64,000 bases of DNA from an uncultured Mobiluncus sp. Its GTDB lineage: Bacteria > Actinomycetota > Actinomycetes > Actinomycetales > Actinomycetaceae. Location of the stretch: the NCBI RefSeq assembly GCF_947087965.1, contig NZ_CAMUES010000008.1, forward strand, positions 1 to 64,000, read 5' to 3'. Position 1 is the first letter of the stretch, and each line of letters starts with the position of its first letter. Below are positions 42,680-51,427 of this stretch, in pieces. The notes beneath the pieces are model-generated. The model did no database searches. It saw only the letters and a list, made by a program, of their open reading frames with translations, and was not told the origin of the DNA. The position numbers were made by a program, and so were the translations under genes.

Positions 42680-43626
42680 TGGGCAAAACGATTCGAGCCG
42701 ACGCCCAGTCCGGTGGGAACGACGAAACTCCTGACCGCCAGCGGCCTTACCCGCGGGTCAGAACCTTTGCTCGGCGCGGGGACCGCATGGGCCAAACTCT
42801 GGAACAGACGTTTGAAAAGTACAAAGACGCCTACCTGTTGGACGTGAAACGCGGGGCAGGGCCGACGATGGCGGCCGAGGGGGAGCGCTTGGACCCCCGC
42901 TTCGTGTTTGGCCGCGAAGCTCCACTCATTGTCGAGGTCGGCTGCGGTAACGGTGAGCAAATCACTCACGCTGCCGCGCTGCACCCGGAAAATAATTACT
43001 TGGGATTTGAAGTGTGGCTGCCGGGGGTGGCGAAAATCGTGTCCTCCGCCGTGCGCAACTACGACGGCTTGCCCAATCTGAAAGTCGCGGACGTCGACGC
43101 CCTGCAAGCTCTGCCCATTCTGCTGGGTGAGGCGACGGTACACGAGATGTGGACGTTTTTCGCTGACCCGTGGCCGAAAACTCGCCATCACAAGCGGCGT
43201 CTGGTGGCGCCGGAGTTTGCGGCCATCGTCGCCCGGCTGCTGGAAGACGGGGGGCGGTGGCGCCTGGCGACCGATTGGGACGACTACGCTTGGCAGCAGC
43301 GTGACGTGGTTGAGTCCACCCTCGGATTGTCTAACCCGCACGTTGGCCAGCGTCCCGATGTCAACGATCCACGGGGCCAGCGCGGCGGTTTTGCGCCACG
43401 TTTCGACGGTCGGGTGGTGACGGCGTTCGAGCGCCGGGCCGCCCGAGAAGGCCGTGACGTGCATGATTTGTGTGTGGTGCGCCTGGCGCGCGGCTCGGCG
43501 GAAGAACGTGAACAGGCGGCGTCGTTCCAGGTGACGGCCCGTTTGGGGCGGGTTAGCGCCACGGAGAAGCCCGCCGAGTCCGGATTTACGCCCAGCGAGC
43601 CGTGGTATGGGGCGGACGAAGCCTGA
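42679..43626 (+). CDS. trmB: tRNA (guanine-N7-)-methyltransferase
   Basis: This 315-residue TrmB methylates N7 of guanine 46 in the tRNA variable loop, using S-adenosylmethionine. The SAM site is VEVGCGNGEQI (about residue 87), the catalytic Asp lies in FFADPWPKTRHHKRRL (about 161), and TDWDDYAWQ follows. It is longer than the usual 220-240 residues because of about 35 extra N-terminal and 40 C-terminal residues. The ATG overlaps the lepA stop by one base (TAATG), and its own stop overlaps hemW in the same way. Confidence 0.94.
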   Translation: MGKTIRADAQSGGNDETPDRQRPYPRVRTFARRGDRMGQTLEQTFEKYKDAYLLDVKRGAGPTMAAEGERLDPRFVFGREAPLIVEVGCGNGEQITHAAALHPENNYLGFEVWLPGVAKIVSSAVRNYDGLPNLKVADVDALQALPILLGEATVHEMWTFFADPWPKTRHHKRRLVAPEFAAIVARLLEDGGRWRLATDWDDYAWQQRDVVESTLGLSNPHVGQRPDVNDPRGQRGGFAPRFDGRVVTAFERRAAREGRDVHDLCVVRLARGSAEEREQAASFQVTARLGRVSATEKPAESGFTPSEPWYGADEA

Positions 43627-44915
43627 TGAGTTCGCCGCGCACGCTCTGTGCTTACGTGCATGTGCCGTACTGCCTGCGGCGTTGCGGCTATTGCGATTTC
43701 AATACGTACTCGAACCTGTCGCTGGGGCCCGGCGTGGAGGGCTACGCTGCGGCGTTGCTCCGTGAAGTCGGCCTGTATGCGCCGGATTGTTCCGGCGCTG
43801 AGGCAGTGCGCCGGGACTTGGGTCACCAGGACGGGGGTCACAAGGGCGGTGTCGGTGGCGTCGGCCCCGGTGGTGTCGGTGGTGTTGGTGCTGTTAACCA
43901 GGACGGTCGCGCCCTGACCAGCGTGTTCTTTGGCGGGGGAACCCCAACAGTCTTACCGGCTACCGATTTGGTCCGAGTCTTGCGCGGCCTGAGCGAGGCT
44001 TTCGGGCTGGCACCCGAGGCGGAAGTAACGACCGAGGCAAACCCCGACACGGTGACGCCGCAGTATTTAGAAGCCCTGGCGGCGGGCGGTTTTACGCGGG
44101 TGTCTTTTGGAATGCAGTCGGCCATTCCCGCCGTGTTGGCGACTTTGGACCGGACGCATCAGCAAAAGCACCTGGTGGCAGGCGTGCGGGCGGCGCGTGC
44201 GCAAGGGCTCGAGGTCAGCGTGGACCTCATCTATGGCACGCCGACAGAGAGCTTGGCGGATTGGTGGGCGTCTCTGGATGCCGCACTGGAGCTAGGGGTG
44301 GACCACGTGTCCTGCTACGCCCTGGTTATCGAGCCGGGCACCGCGCTGGGACGCGCCCTCGCGCAGGGTGAAATTGCCCCGGTAGACCCCGACGATCAAG
44401 CGGATAAATACGAGTTGGCTGATGAGACGCTCAGCGCGGCGGGCCTGGAATGGTACGAGATTTCCAACTGGGCGCGCCCGGGCCACGAATGCCGTCACAA
44501 CCTGGCCTATTGGCGTGACCAAGATTGGTACGGTTTCGGGCCCGGCGCCCACTCCCACCTGGGCAGCACGCGATTTTGGAACCTGCGACACCCCGCGAAG
44601 TGGATGCAGTCCCTGCAGGCGGGCCACCGGCCTGTTGACGGCCAGGAAATCATCACCGGCGAAAGCGCCCGCCTGGAAAAACTCCTGCTGAATCTGCGCC
44701 TGCGTCAGGGCCTGGACTTGGGTGAATATGCCCGAGAGTTCGGGGTCGACGCGGCGGCGCTGCTTCGTGAGGTGCACGAGTTAGCTGGGGAAGGCTTGCT
44801 GGACGACGCGCTGCTACCCTATACTTCGGCCAGCGGCGCGGGTCGAGCGGTGCTGACCCGGCGCGGCCGACTGCTGGCCGACACGGTCATTCAACGCCTG
44901 GCGGGGGTGTCATAG
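43626..44915 (+). CDS. hemW: Heme chaperone HemW
   Basis: This 429-residue radical SAM protein of the HemW type is thought to carry heme to apoproteins. The Fe4S4 motif is YCLRRCGYC (residues about 16-24), then FGGGTPTVLP and GMQSA. CHNLAYWRDQ and GFGPGAHS lie in the C-terminal half as in HemW. HemN-type coproporphyrinogen oxidase carries a further Cys, absent here. Residues about 66-95 form an extra Gly/His/Val-rich stretch (GHQDGGHKGGVGGVGPGG), encoded by copies of the TCACAAG motif. The ATG overlaps the trmB stop (TGATG). It is the last gene of the lepA operon. Confidence 0.93.
   Translation: MSSPRTLCAYVHVPYCLRRCGYCDFNTYSNLSLGPGVEGYAAALLREVGLYAPDCSGAEAVRRDLGHQDGGHKGGVGGVGPGGVGGVGAVNQDGRALTSVFFGGGTPTVLPATDLVRVLRGLSEAFGLAPEAEVTTEANPDTVTPQYLEALAAGGFTRVSFGMQSAIPAVLATLDRTHQQKHLVAGVRAARAQGLEVSVDLIYGTPTESLADWWASLDAALELGVDHVSCYALVIEPGTALGRALAQGEIAPVDPDDQADKYELADETLSAAGLEWYEISNWARPGHECRHNLAYWRDQDWYGFGPGAHSHLGSTRFWNLRHPAKWMQSLQAGHRPVDGQEIITGESARLEKLLLNLRLRQGLDLGEYAREFGVDAAALLREVHELAGEGLLDDALLPYTSASGAGRAVLTRRGRLLADTVIQRLAGVS
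43821..43895. repeat. Short-repeat insertion inside hemW
   Basis: GGTCACCAGGACGG (from 43821) and GGTCACAAGGGCGG (43836-43849) are followed by GGTGTCGGTGGCGTCGGC-type iterations to about 43895. The frame is preserved, adding a Gly/Val-rich loop to the protein. Confidence 0.7.
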
Positions 44916-44955
44916 AGGGCGGCCCGGCTGTGAACGTTCGCGACACACCGCAGTC

Positions 44956-45014
44956 GAACTTCCCACTTAACATCCCACTTAACTTCCCCAAGTGTTACGT
45001 TAAGTGGGAAGTTC
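44956..45014. repeat. Inverted and direct repeat with CTTAAC core
   Basis: GAACTTCCCACTTAAC (44956-44971) and its exact complement (44999-45014) are inverted. The loop holds another ATCCCACTTAACTTCCCC, so the TCCCACTTAAC unit occurs twice in one direction and once in the other. It is a candidate operator or transcript hairpin in the 646-base spacer before the giant surface protein. No gene is seen in 44916-45561. Confidence 0.85.
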
Positions 45015-45114
45015 GGGTTAAGTACCAGGCGCAAAGGGGCGCCAAAGACCGGTTGACGTGGTCTTATAGTGTCTGGCGGGGTGCGGGCGCCTGAACATCC
45101 TCGCCGCGTCCGGT

Positions 45115-45200
45115 GAAAAACTCTGGATAAAACTGGCGAAAAACTATGGATAAAACTAGCGAAAAACTATGGATAAAACTAGCGAAAAACTCTGTATGGA
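45115..45200. repeat. 23-bp tandem repeat
   Basis: GAAAAACTATGGATAAAACT plus AGC is repeated at 45115, 45138 and 45161, with a partial fourth copy from 45184. Units one and four carry CTCTG in place of CTATG. It lies about 360 bases before the start of the giant surface protein gene. Confidence 0.92.
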
Positions 45201-45484
45201 GAGGTCATGTACACTCGGGCGGGTGGGGTGATGGTCGTTCCGTTAGCGGCCCTGCGAAACTAAGCACCGCGTGGTGGAGAGCGGGGCTGCGGGCAGGATT
45301 TGTTCGGACATGGTGGTCAAGATTTGGTAAAGCAAAAAAAAGATTTGCTCGTTAGCGACCCTGTGACCAGCGCTTTGAGGCGCTGACCTGCAATTATGGA
45401 AAATCACTGGAATGTATGCGAGGTTTCGCTGAAATGAAGCCAAAAGGCTCAGAATTGGACGTGTGTAGCCGAACAAATTACATG

Positions 45485-45499
45485 AGTGTTCGGAACACT
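45485..45499. promoter_or_regulatory. Palindrome upstream of surface protein gene
   Basis: AGTGTTCGGAACACT is a near-perfect 15-base palindrome 63 bases before the start at 45562. A similar TGTTCCTGAACA occurs near 12770. It may be a regulator site; no family is assigned. Confidence 0.4.
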
Positions 45500-45561
45500 G
45501 TGCTGACCCCGTCCGGAAGGGGCAGTGCGCGAATCCATGGATGGTATTCGAGGAGGATAAA

Positions 45562-48500
45562 GTGGAGACATACAGCCACGTTGTGAAGAAGATGCGCCGC
45601 GCGGGCATTGTGGGTCTGTTTGCGGCTGGTTTAGCTTTTACGGGTGTCGCCCCGGCCAATGCTATTAGCGGGGGGAACTTTCAAACCCAGGACCTGGGTC
45701 AAAATGGTCAGGCGGTGGCCCTATTGCAAGTCCCTGTCCCAGGAGCTTCCACCCTGGCGTATCGGAGCTGTACAGGTGTGCTGACAAAGCCTGACGAAGT
45801 GCTGACCTCGAACGACTGTTTCTCGTTCTCGAATGACCCGTACAAGGACGTGTTTAATCGCAAAAACTCCACTATGGAGGCCTTAGCTCAACAGACCGCG
45901 CGGATTACCTTCGGTAAGGATGCTGTGAGCAATACGAATGCGGATAAGCGCGTGTATTTCTCCGTGCGTGTCGAACCGTTCAATCCCACCACTCTGGGCT
46001 TGGCAGTGGTACAGCTGGATCGTCCGGTAGAGGGAATCACTCCGGTGACGAAAGCTGAGGGCATGGCCAAGGATGGCGATGGCTTGAACATGGTGGGTTG
46101 GGAATCGACCGACTTTGTGCCTCATCCGGGTTCGTTCACCAAGAACATCACCAGTTCTGATTTGCGCATCGCCTACTATCTCGGTGGCGGGAAGGGATAC
46201 TACAGTTCTCCCCAGTCGTGGCAGACTTTCTTGGATCAAAACAGGACTATCCCGAAGCTGGATATGCCGGGAATCAACGACAAAAACGGGGTGGTTCCGG
46301 CTTTTGCCCTAGCGGGATGGCGTCCGGCAAAAGAAGTCAATAAGGAACTCGGTACGCCCGTGCTGACGGGGGACGGCAAGCTACGGGGTATCCTGGTGGG
46401 CTACGATGCTGCGGGCGACGCGGTGTTCCTGGATGCCGGTGAACCAAGCATTGCGGACCAGATTTTCCGCGACCACACCCCGCCTGTTTTGGTCAATGCG
46501 AAGGACGCTGAAACCGAGGCGGCTCTGGCGGCTCAATACAAAAACTTGCGGGATATGCTGTGCTCCGCTCCGGCCAACGATGTAGAGACCGCTGTTCACG
46601 ACGCAGCTAAAGCCGACTTTAAAAAGGCAGAAGACAAGTATTTAGCGCCCGATGGTGCCAAAGCAAAGTACGACAAAGAGAAACCAACTTATGATACGGC
46701 CAAAACGAAGTATGAAGCAGCCAAAGCAACACATGACGCGGCTGCGTTGGTTTGGCAAAAAGCTGAGGAAGACTGGACTCAAGCTCAGAATGACTATGAT
46801 GAGGGTTTAATCGATGACACTGCAAAGGCGGCCGCTTTGGTCGCCTATAGCGCGGCTCGGACTGCGTGGAAGCAGGCGGAAGACACTTTCAAGACAGAGA
46901 AAGCTGCTTGGGGTAGGGCAGAGTCTAATTTTAAGCCTTTTAAAGAGGCTTATGAGGCAGCCGAAAAGGATTATAAAGCTGCCCAAAATGCTAAGAAGAA
47001 AGCAGACACCGAATTTAACTCCACCACAAAGAGAACTCCTATTCTGGATAAATTGGATAAGCGCTCGGCTGAAGCAGCGACCGACGCAGCCAATTTGGTC
47101 AAAAGCTACAACGAGGCGGTGGGTAATGACCCAGCTTGGGTTTACAAAATCGTTCCGCCAGCACCTGACCCCATGCACGCCCCGGTTTATGGCCTTACGA
47201 CTGTAGACGATCCCCTGTATTTCCCGAACATGGCTACTGACCCAATGACATGGTCACAATACTGTCAATCAACAGAAGGGGAAGACACCCTCGATATGTC
47301 GATGCTGTTCAAGCGTTCCGTGGCTGACCGGGCGGCATACCAGGCCGAAAAGGACAAGATTACCCAGCGTGTCAAGCAAGCTGAAATGGAAAAGAATTTG
47401 GCCGACCAGGAATTAGATAAGGCTAAAAAACTGGAGGAAAAGAAACGTCAGCTGTTCAATGTTGATATTGCTGATCAACAGGCCAAGAAAGAGTACGAAG
47501 ATGCGCAGGCTGCCACGAAGGTAGCTCAGCAAGAAGCTGACGCAAAAACTTCGGCTTGGGAAGTGTTGAAAGACCTGGAAGATCAGATTGTCAAGGGTCT
47601 CGATCCGGTCATTTTGGATGCTGAAAACGCTACCAAGAATGGTCTGGCCAATACCGCCAGCATGGTCAAAGCTGCTCAGGACAAGTGGATTGGTGAGGAC
47701 ACCGCGAAGCAGAAGGCGTTCGAAGCTGCCTTGGACAAATACCTGGAAGCCAAGAAAAAGAAGTATCTCTATGAAAAGGCTGTAGCTGAAAACGCTGACA
47801 TCAAAGCTGATAATGCTTCGCATTGCCATCCCAATCCTACCCAGCCTTCCGAGATTATTTGCGATGCGCCAGACTATCCCAGGCCCCTAGTGCCGGAAGA
47901 TAAGCTGAGTGCCGCGGAGGAGGAAATCCTCAAGGTAGATCCGAAGGATTCCTACCTTAAACCCGGTGCTGCGGATGCAAAGATGGATCGTGACCTAGCG
48001 GGGATTAAAGATTACCTGAACAAGGCTGTACCCATCATGCTGGAATCGCGTTACCAAATCTGGAATATGAAGCGCATGACAGAAATGCTGCAAAAGGGTG
48101 AAAGCCTGAACGATTCCGACAAACAGCAGATGCAGCAGGAAATCATTGACATCCTGAAGAAACAGACTGACCTGGGAACCAAGATTCGTACCCAGCACGG
48201 CAAGATGCAAGAGTCGTGGAACGAACTGGAGAAGCTCTATGCGTCCCTGCCTCAGGAAGTTAAAATCCAAATGGACAAGAAGGGCTACAAAGAGGCTGTT
48301 AAGAAGTACAACGACGCCAAGCTGTCCTACGGGGGTGCCGAATCTGATTTGGCTAACCTGGCTGAAGTGCAAAATGACTTGGCTGACGCAAATACTGCCG
48401 CCAAGATGGAGTCCCTGTTAAAGAAGGCCAGCAACGCTTACGCTAACTTGACCGACATTCTGCGTTCCTTGGAAGATGCCACAAATGCACTGGACAAGAT

Positions 48501-50115
48501 TAAGAACTATGGCCAAGCCGTGGTGGATGGCAACGTGCCGAAGGATAAAGATCCCGACCCGACTTGGGGCATGACCGAGAAACAAAAGAAGGCCTACGAG
48601 GAGGCTTTGGCGAAACAGAAGGCCGCTGAAGAAAAGGCTGCCGCCTTAGAGAAGGCAGAAGCCGATAAGAAGAAGGCCGCTGAAGAAGCCAAGAAGAAGG
48701 CTGAAGAAAAGGACAAGAAGGCCAAGTCCGAAAAGGACAAGAAGAAGGACGAGCAGGACAAGGAACGTCTGGCTCGGGCGTTGTCCAAGAACACGCTGCG
48801 TGCCGATGGTTCCGACCGGGTGCTCACGGCTATTGCCGCCTGGAAGATGGGTAAGTTCCCCGGCGACTCGGTAGTCCTGGTGGATGGCAACGTTCATGCT
48901 GACGGCTTGTCCGCCACCCCGCTGGCCGCGGCTCTGCACGCCCCGGTCCTGTTGACCACGTGGAAGACCGGTCTGGAACCAGCGCTGCTGGATCAGCTGA
49001 AGGTCTCCGGAAAGAAGAACATCTATCTGGTCGGCGGTCAGGTGCCGATGAACCCCTACGACGAGTTCGAACTGAACGAGGCGGGGATGACGGTACACCG
49101 CATTGCCGGGCCGGATCGCTTTAGCACCGCTGTGTCTGTAAACCAGATGACTGAACCGCTGGTGGGTGCTGCCCCCCGGAAGCCTTTGAACCTGTACATT
49201 GCTGACGGTGTCGGTTTCCCGGATGCTTTGGTTGCCGGGGCTGCCGCTGGACGCACCGGTTCCCTGATGCTGTTGAGCAAGGGTAAAACTTTGGATCCGA
49301 ATACCTTCGGCTATATCTCGGCGTTGGGTCAGACCCGCCCGTTGACGATTACGGCGGTTGGTGGTCCGGCAGTGCATGCCGTCCGGAACACCCCGTGGCC
49401 TACGACCATGTCGGTGAATATTAAACCGATTATGGGCAAGGATCGTTACGAGACCGCGGCTCTCACCTCGGGTACGCAGGCGGGAACGACCGCGGCGGTG
49501 CTGGTCACCGGTCAGGACTTCCCGGATGCTTTGTCCGGTGGTGCTTTGGCCGTGGATCAAAATGCGGCTTTGGTGTTGACCAAGACCGAAGAACTGCCTC
49601 CGTCCTCTTACCAGGCGTTGCGGCGCTACGGCTCGAATAAGACCATCGTGGTTGGTGGTCCGGGAGCGGTCAGCGCGAAGGTGGCCGAACTGGTCAACGG
49701 CGCGGCTCTGGAAAACCCAGATTCCGTCAACGTGACCGGAACACTGAAGGAACGCGAGGAAGTGAAGGCGGCTGCGGAGGCGAAACTGGCCGAGCTGCAA
49801 GAACGGAAACTCGAAGCCATTAAGAAGGGCGATTGGGATGCTCTGGCCGAAATAGAGAAGGAGAACCAGAAGGCTCAAAGCGCTTTGCGTCGCTACAGTA
49901 CTCCGAGCCGGGCGGCTGCTGGGATGCGCACTCCGGCCAGCGCTGGAACAAACAACTCTCTGGATTATGTCCAGAGCCTGCTGAGGTCCGGAAACTCGAT
50001 GCAGGACGTGTTCAATAAGATGGGCGTGAGTTCCATCAGCGAGTTGGCACACCTGATAAACACGGGTTCTCCAACCGCGGCGAGCATGCCGTATCCTAAT
50101 CCGACATTCTCCTGA
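45562..50115 (+). CDS. Giant CWB2 surface protein with dead trypsin-like domain
   Basis: This 1517-residue secreted surface protein begins with a signal peptide (AGIVGLFAAGLAFTGVAPAN). Residues about 35-315 have a trypsin-like (S1) layout in which all three catalytic positions are changed: VLTSNDCF for VLTAAHC, LGLAVVQLDRPV without the Asp, and LGTPVLTGDG for GDSGGP. Residues about 330-1075 are a very long charged helical, probably coiled-coil, stretch rich in Lys, Glu and Ala (EKAEADKKKAAEEAKKKAEE). Three CWB2 modules follow at about 1077-1390 (RADGSDRVLTAIAAWKMG, IAGPDRFSTAVSVNQM, MGKDRYETAALTSGTQA) and anchor it to the wall. The C-terminal tail is helical then Ser/Pro-rich. The GTG at 45562 is preferred because GAGGAGG precedes it. 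It sits in one copy between hemW and a TRAP-like pair. Ligand unknown. Confidence 0.85.
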   Translation: METYSHVVKKMRRAGIVGLFAAGLAFTGVAPANAISGGNFQTQDLGQNGQAVALLQVPVPGASTLAYRSCTGVLTKPDEVLTSNDCFSFSNDPYKDVFNRKNSTMEALAQQTARITFGKDAVSNTNADKRVYFSVRVEPFNPTTLGLAVVQLDRPVEGITPVTKAEGMAKDGDGLNMVGWESTDFVPHPGSFTKNITSSDLRIAYYLGGGKGYYSSPQSWQTFLDQNRTIPKLDMPGINDKNGVVPAFALAGWRPAKEVNKELGTPVLTGDGKLRGILVGYDAAGDAVFLDAGEPSIADQIFRDHTPPVLVNAKDAETEAALAAQYKNLRDMLCSAPANDVETAVHDAAKADFKKAEDKYLAPDGAKAKYDKEKPTYDTAKTKYEAAKATHDAAALVWQKAEEDWTQAQNDYDEGLIDDTAKAAALVAYSAARTAWKQAEDTFKTEKAAWGRAESNFKPFKEAYEAAEKDYKAAQNAKKKADTEFNSTTKRTPILDKLDKRSAEAATDAANLVKSYNEAVGNDPAWVYKIVPPAPDPMHAPVYGLTTVDDPLYFPNMATDPMTWSQYCQSTEGEDTLDMSMLFKRSVADRAAYQAEKDKITQRVKQAEMEKNLADQELDKAKKLEEKKRQLFNVDIADQQAKKEYEDAQAATKVAQQEADAKTSAWEVLKDLEDQIVKGLDPVILDAENATKNGLANTASMVKAAQDKWIGEDTAKQKAFEAALDKYLEAKKKKYLYEKAVAENADIKADNASHCHPNPTQPSEIICDAPDYPRPLVPEDKLSAAEEEILKVDPKDSYLKPGAADAKMDRDLAGIKDYLNKAVPIMLESRYQIWNMKRMTEMLQKGESLNDSDKQQMQQEIIDILKKQTDLGTKIRTQHGKMQESWNELEKLYASLPQEVKIQMDKKGYKEAVKKYNDAKLSYGGAESDLANLAEVQNDLADANTAAKMESLLKKASNAYANLTDILRSLEDATNALDKIKNYGQAVVDGNVPKDKDPDPTWGMTEKQKKAYEEALAKQKAAEEKAAALEKAEADKKKAAEEAKKKAEEKDKKAKSEKDKKKDEQDKERLARALSKNTLRADGSDRVLTAIAAWKMGKFPGDSVVLVDGNVHADGLSATPLAAALHAPVLLTTWKTGLEPALLDQLKVSGKKNIYLVGGQVPMNPYDEFELNEAGMTVHRIAGPDRFSTAVSVNQMTEPLVGAAPRKPLNLYIADGVGFPDALVAGAAAGRTGSLMLLSKGKTLDPNTFGYISALGQTRPLTITAVGGPAVHAVRNTPWPTTMSVNIKPIMGKDRYETAALTSGTQAGTTAAVLVTGQDFPDALSGGALAVDQNAALVLTKTEELPPSSYQALRRYGSNKTIVVGGPGAVSAKVAELVNGAALENPDSVNVTGTLKEREEVKAAAEAKLAELQERKLEAIKKGDWDALAEIEKENQKAQSALRRYSTPSRAAAGMRTPASAGTNNSLDYVQSLLRSGNSMQDVFNKMGVSSISELAHLINTGSPTAASMPYPNPTFS

Positions 50116-50126
50116 TGAGACAGATT

Positions 50127-50158
50127 ATCCGGCCGGGTGGGCAACCATCCGGCCGGAT
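50127..50158 (+). terminator. Terminator-like stem after surface protein
   Basis: ATCCGGCCGG (50127-50136) pairs with CCGGCCGGAT (50149-50158), 11 bases past the stop. Only a weak T-rich run (TGCATTTGCC) follows. A TCACAAG motif copy begins at 50178. Confidence 0.65.
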
Positions 50159-50275
50159 TGCATTTGCCATCATTAGGGGTCACAAGACCGGAATGCTGGT
50201 AGTTGGTGCCGGGTTCGCTCCCGGCTGTGGTAGCCGAGCGTGCACTGTAGGCGAGTACGCGTTGTAGCCGAGCGT

Positions 50276-51427
50276 TTAGTCCTTGGTGAGGGGAGAGGGC
50301 GTGAGCGGGAACGGCGAGTTGTGAGGCGGCAAAATGCGGGCCAGAATCCCGCCCAGGATGGCCGTGGCCACCAACAGGGAAGTCAGGATGGCGGAGGCCG
50401 TTCGCATAGCCACGTCCGCATCAAAAGCCACCAGCAGGAATGGCGCCGTCACCCCTACAGCCAGGGTCGCCCCCGCTTCGGAACCAATGATTTCCCCGGC
50501 CACTATGGACAGAACCAGGGTAAAAGCCAGCAGTATCATCATGGAGGCACCGCCTCCGGCCAGGAAGTTGCGGGGAGCCGGCAGGGCGACTTTCAGGAAC
50601 CCCGCCAGCCACCAGGCTCCGGCCACGGTCGAAGCCACGTAAGCAACAATCAGCAGCGTCCGCACTCCGGCGTCCTGTAGCCAGTGTGGACGAGGCGCGC
50701 TCAAAAAGGCTGCGACCAGTACCGCAACCCAGACCACAGCGCCCAGCTCCACGATTCCCCACGGAGAAATCAGCAGCAGCAAGAAAGTCACCACAACCAT
50801 CACAATCGGAAAGATGAGTTGACGCAAGGATTGGGTGCGTGAGGACGAACGGCGGGTAGAGCCGTCCTCCGAGACCTCCGCGGTCGCTTTGGCGGTCGTC
50901 TTCCAGGATTCCCCGTCCGTGGAACGCATTTTCTTCAAAGTCATCTGGCTGATTTTTGGAGCTGAGAATACCGCCGCGCTCCCGGCCAGCAACGCCGTCG
51001 GTATCAGCACCAGCAGCATCTGGAACAGTAGGAAATGGTTGTCGGCATAGACGATAGTTCCGGCCGTGATCAGCAGGGCCACCGTAGTCATCGGCAGTCC
51101 TTGAATCGAGTTGCTCCAAGACTCGCGCCGAGCCGGGGTGACTTGGCGTCCGCAGACGATGTGCAGAGCGGTGAAATACTTCTCCATCAGCCCGGACTCG
51201 ATGAGAGTTCCGGCCACACCGCCCCAGATGAGGAGGCCCACAAAATTGAAGTTAGCGAAGGGCGTGACAACGCTCAAACTGGCTGAAAGCAGTGAGTCAG
51301 GGCTTGCGGTAACGATGAGGGTGCCGACCAGAGACGGCAGGCCGAGGGCAAAAATGACGGGCACCCGGGCCAGTAGCAGGACCGCAGCCAGGATGATGAC
51401 AATCAGGGCGGCAATAGTTCCGGTCAT
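50276..51427 (-). CDS. TRAP-like large permease (DctM-like)
   Basis: This 383-residue polytopic membrane protein begins IVIILAAVLLLARVPVIFAL and GLPSLVGTLIV, then GLLIWGGVAGTLIESG, a pattern like the DctM large subunit of TRAP transporters, which import carboxylates with sodium. It is shorter than the usual 420-430 residues, and the middle carries a long hydrophilic loop (residues about 170-205, Ser/Thr/Lys-rich). The C terminus has LSIVAGEIIGSEAGATLAVG. Its start overlaps the DctQ-like gene by four bases. No DctP binding protein is in the window, so the substrate is unknown. Another secondary carrier family is possible. Confidence 0.5.
   Translation of the reverse strand: MTGTIAALIVIILAAVLLLARVPVIFALGLPSLVGTLIVTASPDSLLSASLSVVTPFANFNFVGLLIWGGVAGTLIESGLMEKYFTALHIVCGRQVTPARRESWSNSIQGLPMTTVALLITAGTIVYADNHFLLFQMLLVLIPTALLAGSAAVFSAPKISQMTLKKMRSTDGESWKTTAKATAEVSEDGSTRRSSSRTQSLRQLIFPIVMVVVTFLLLLISPWGIVELGAVVWVAVLVAAFLSAPRPHWLQDAGVRTLLIVAYVASTVAGAWWLAGFLKVALPAPRNFLAGGGASMMILLAFTLVLSIVAGEIIGSEAGATLAVGVTAPFLLVAFDADVAMRTASAILTSLLVATAILGGILARILPPHNSPFPLTPSPLTKD

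Noticed and set aside
45115..45200. CRISPR array
   Set aside because: The 23-bp units are directly adjacent without unique spacers and no cas gene is present; it is a tandem repeat.
48646..50052. 468-codon minus-strand open frame opposite the giant surface protein
   Set aside because: It mirrors the CWB2-coding strand; it has no start signal or recognisable domain, while the plus strand carries clear repeats.
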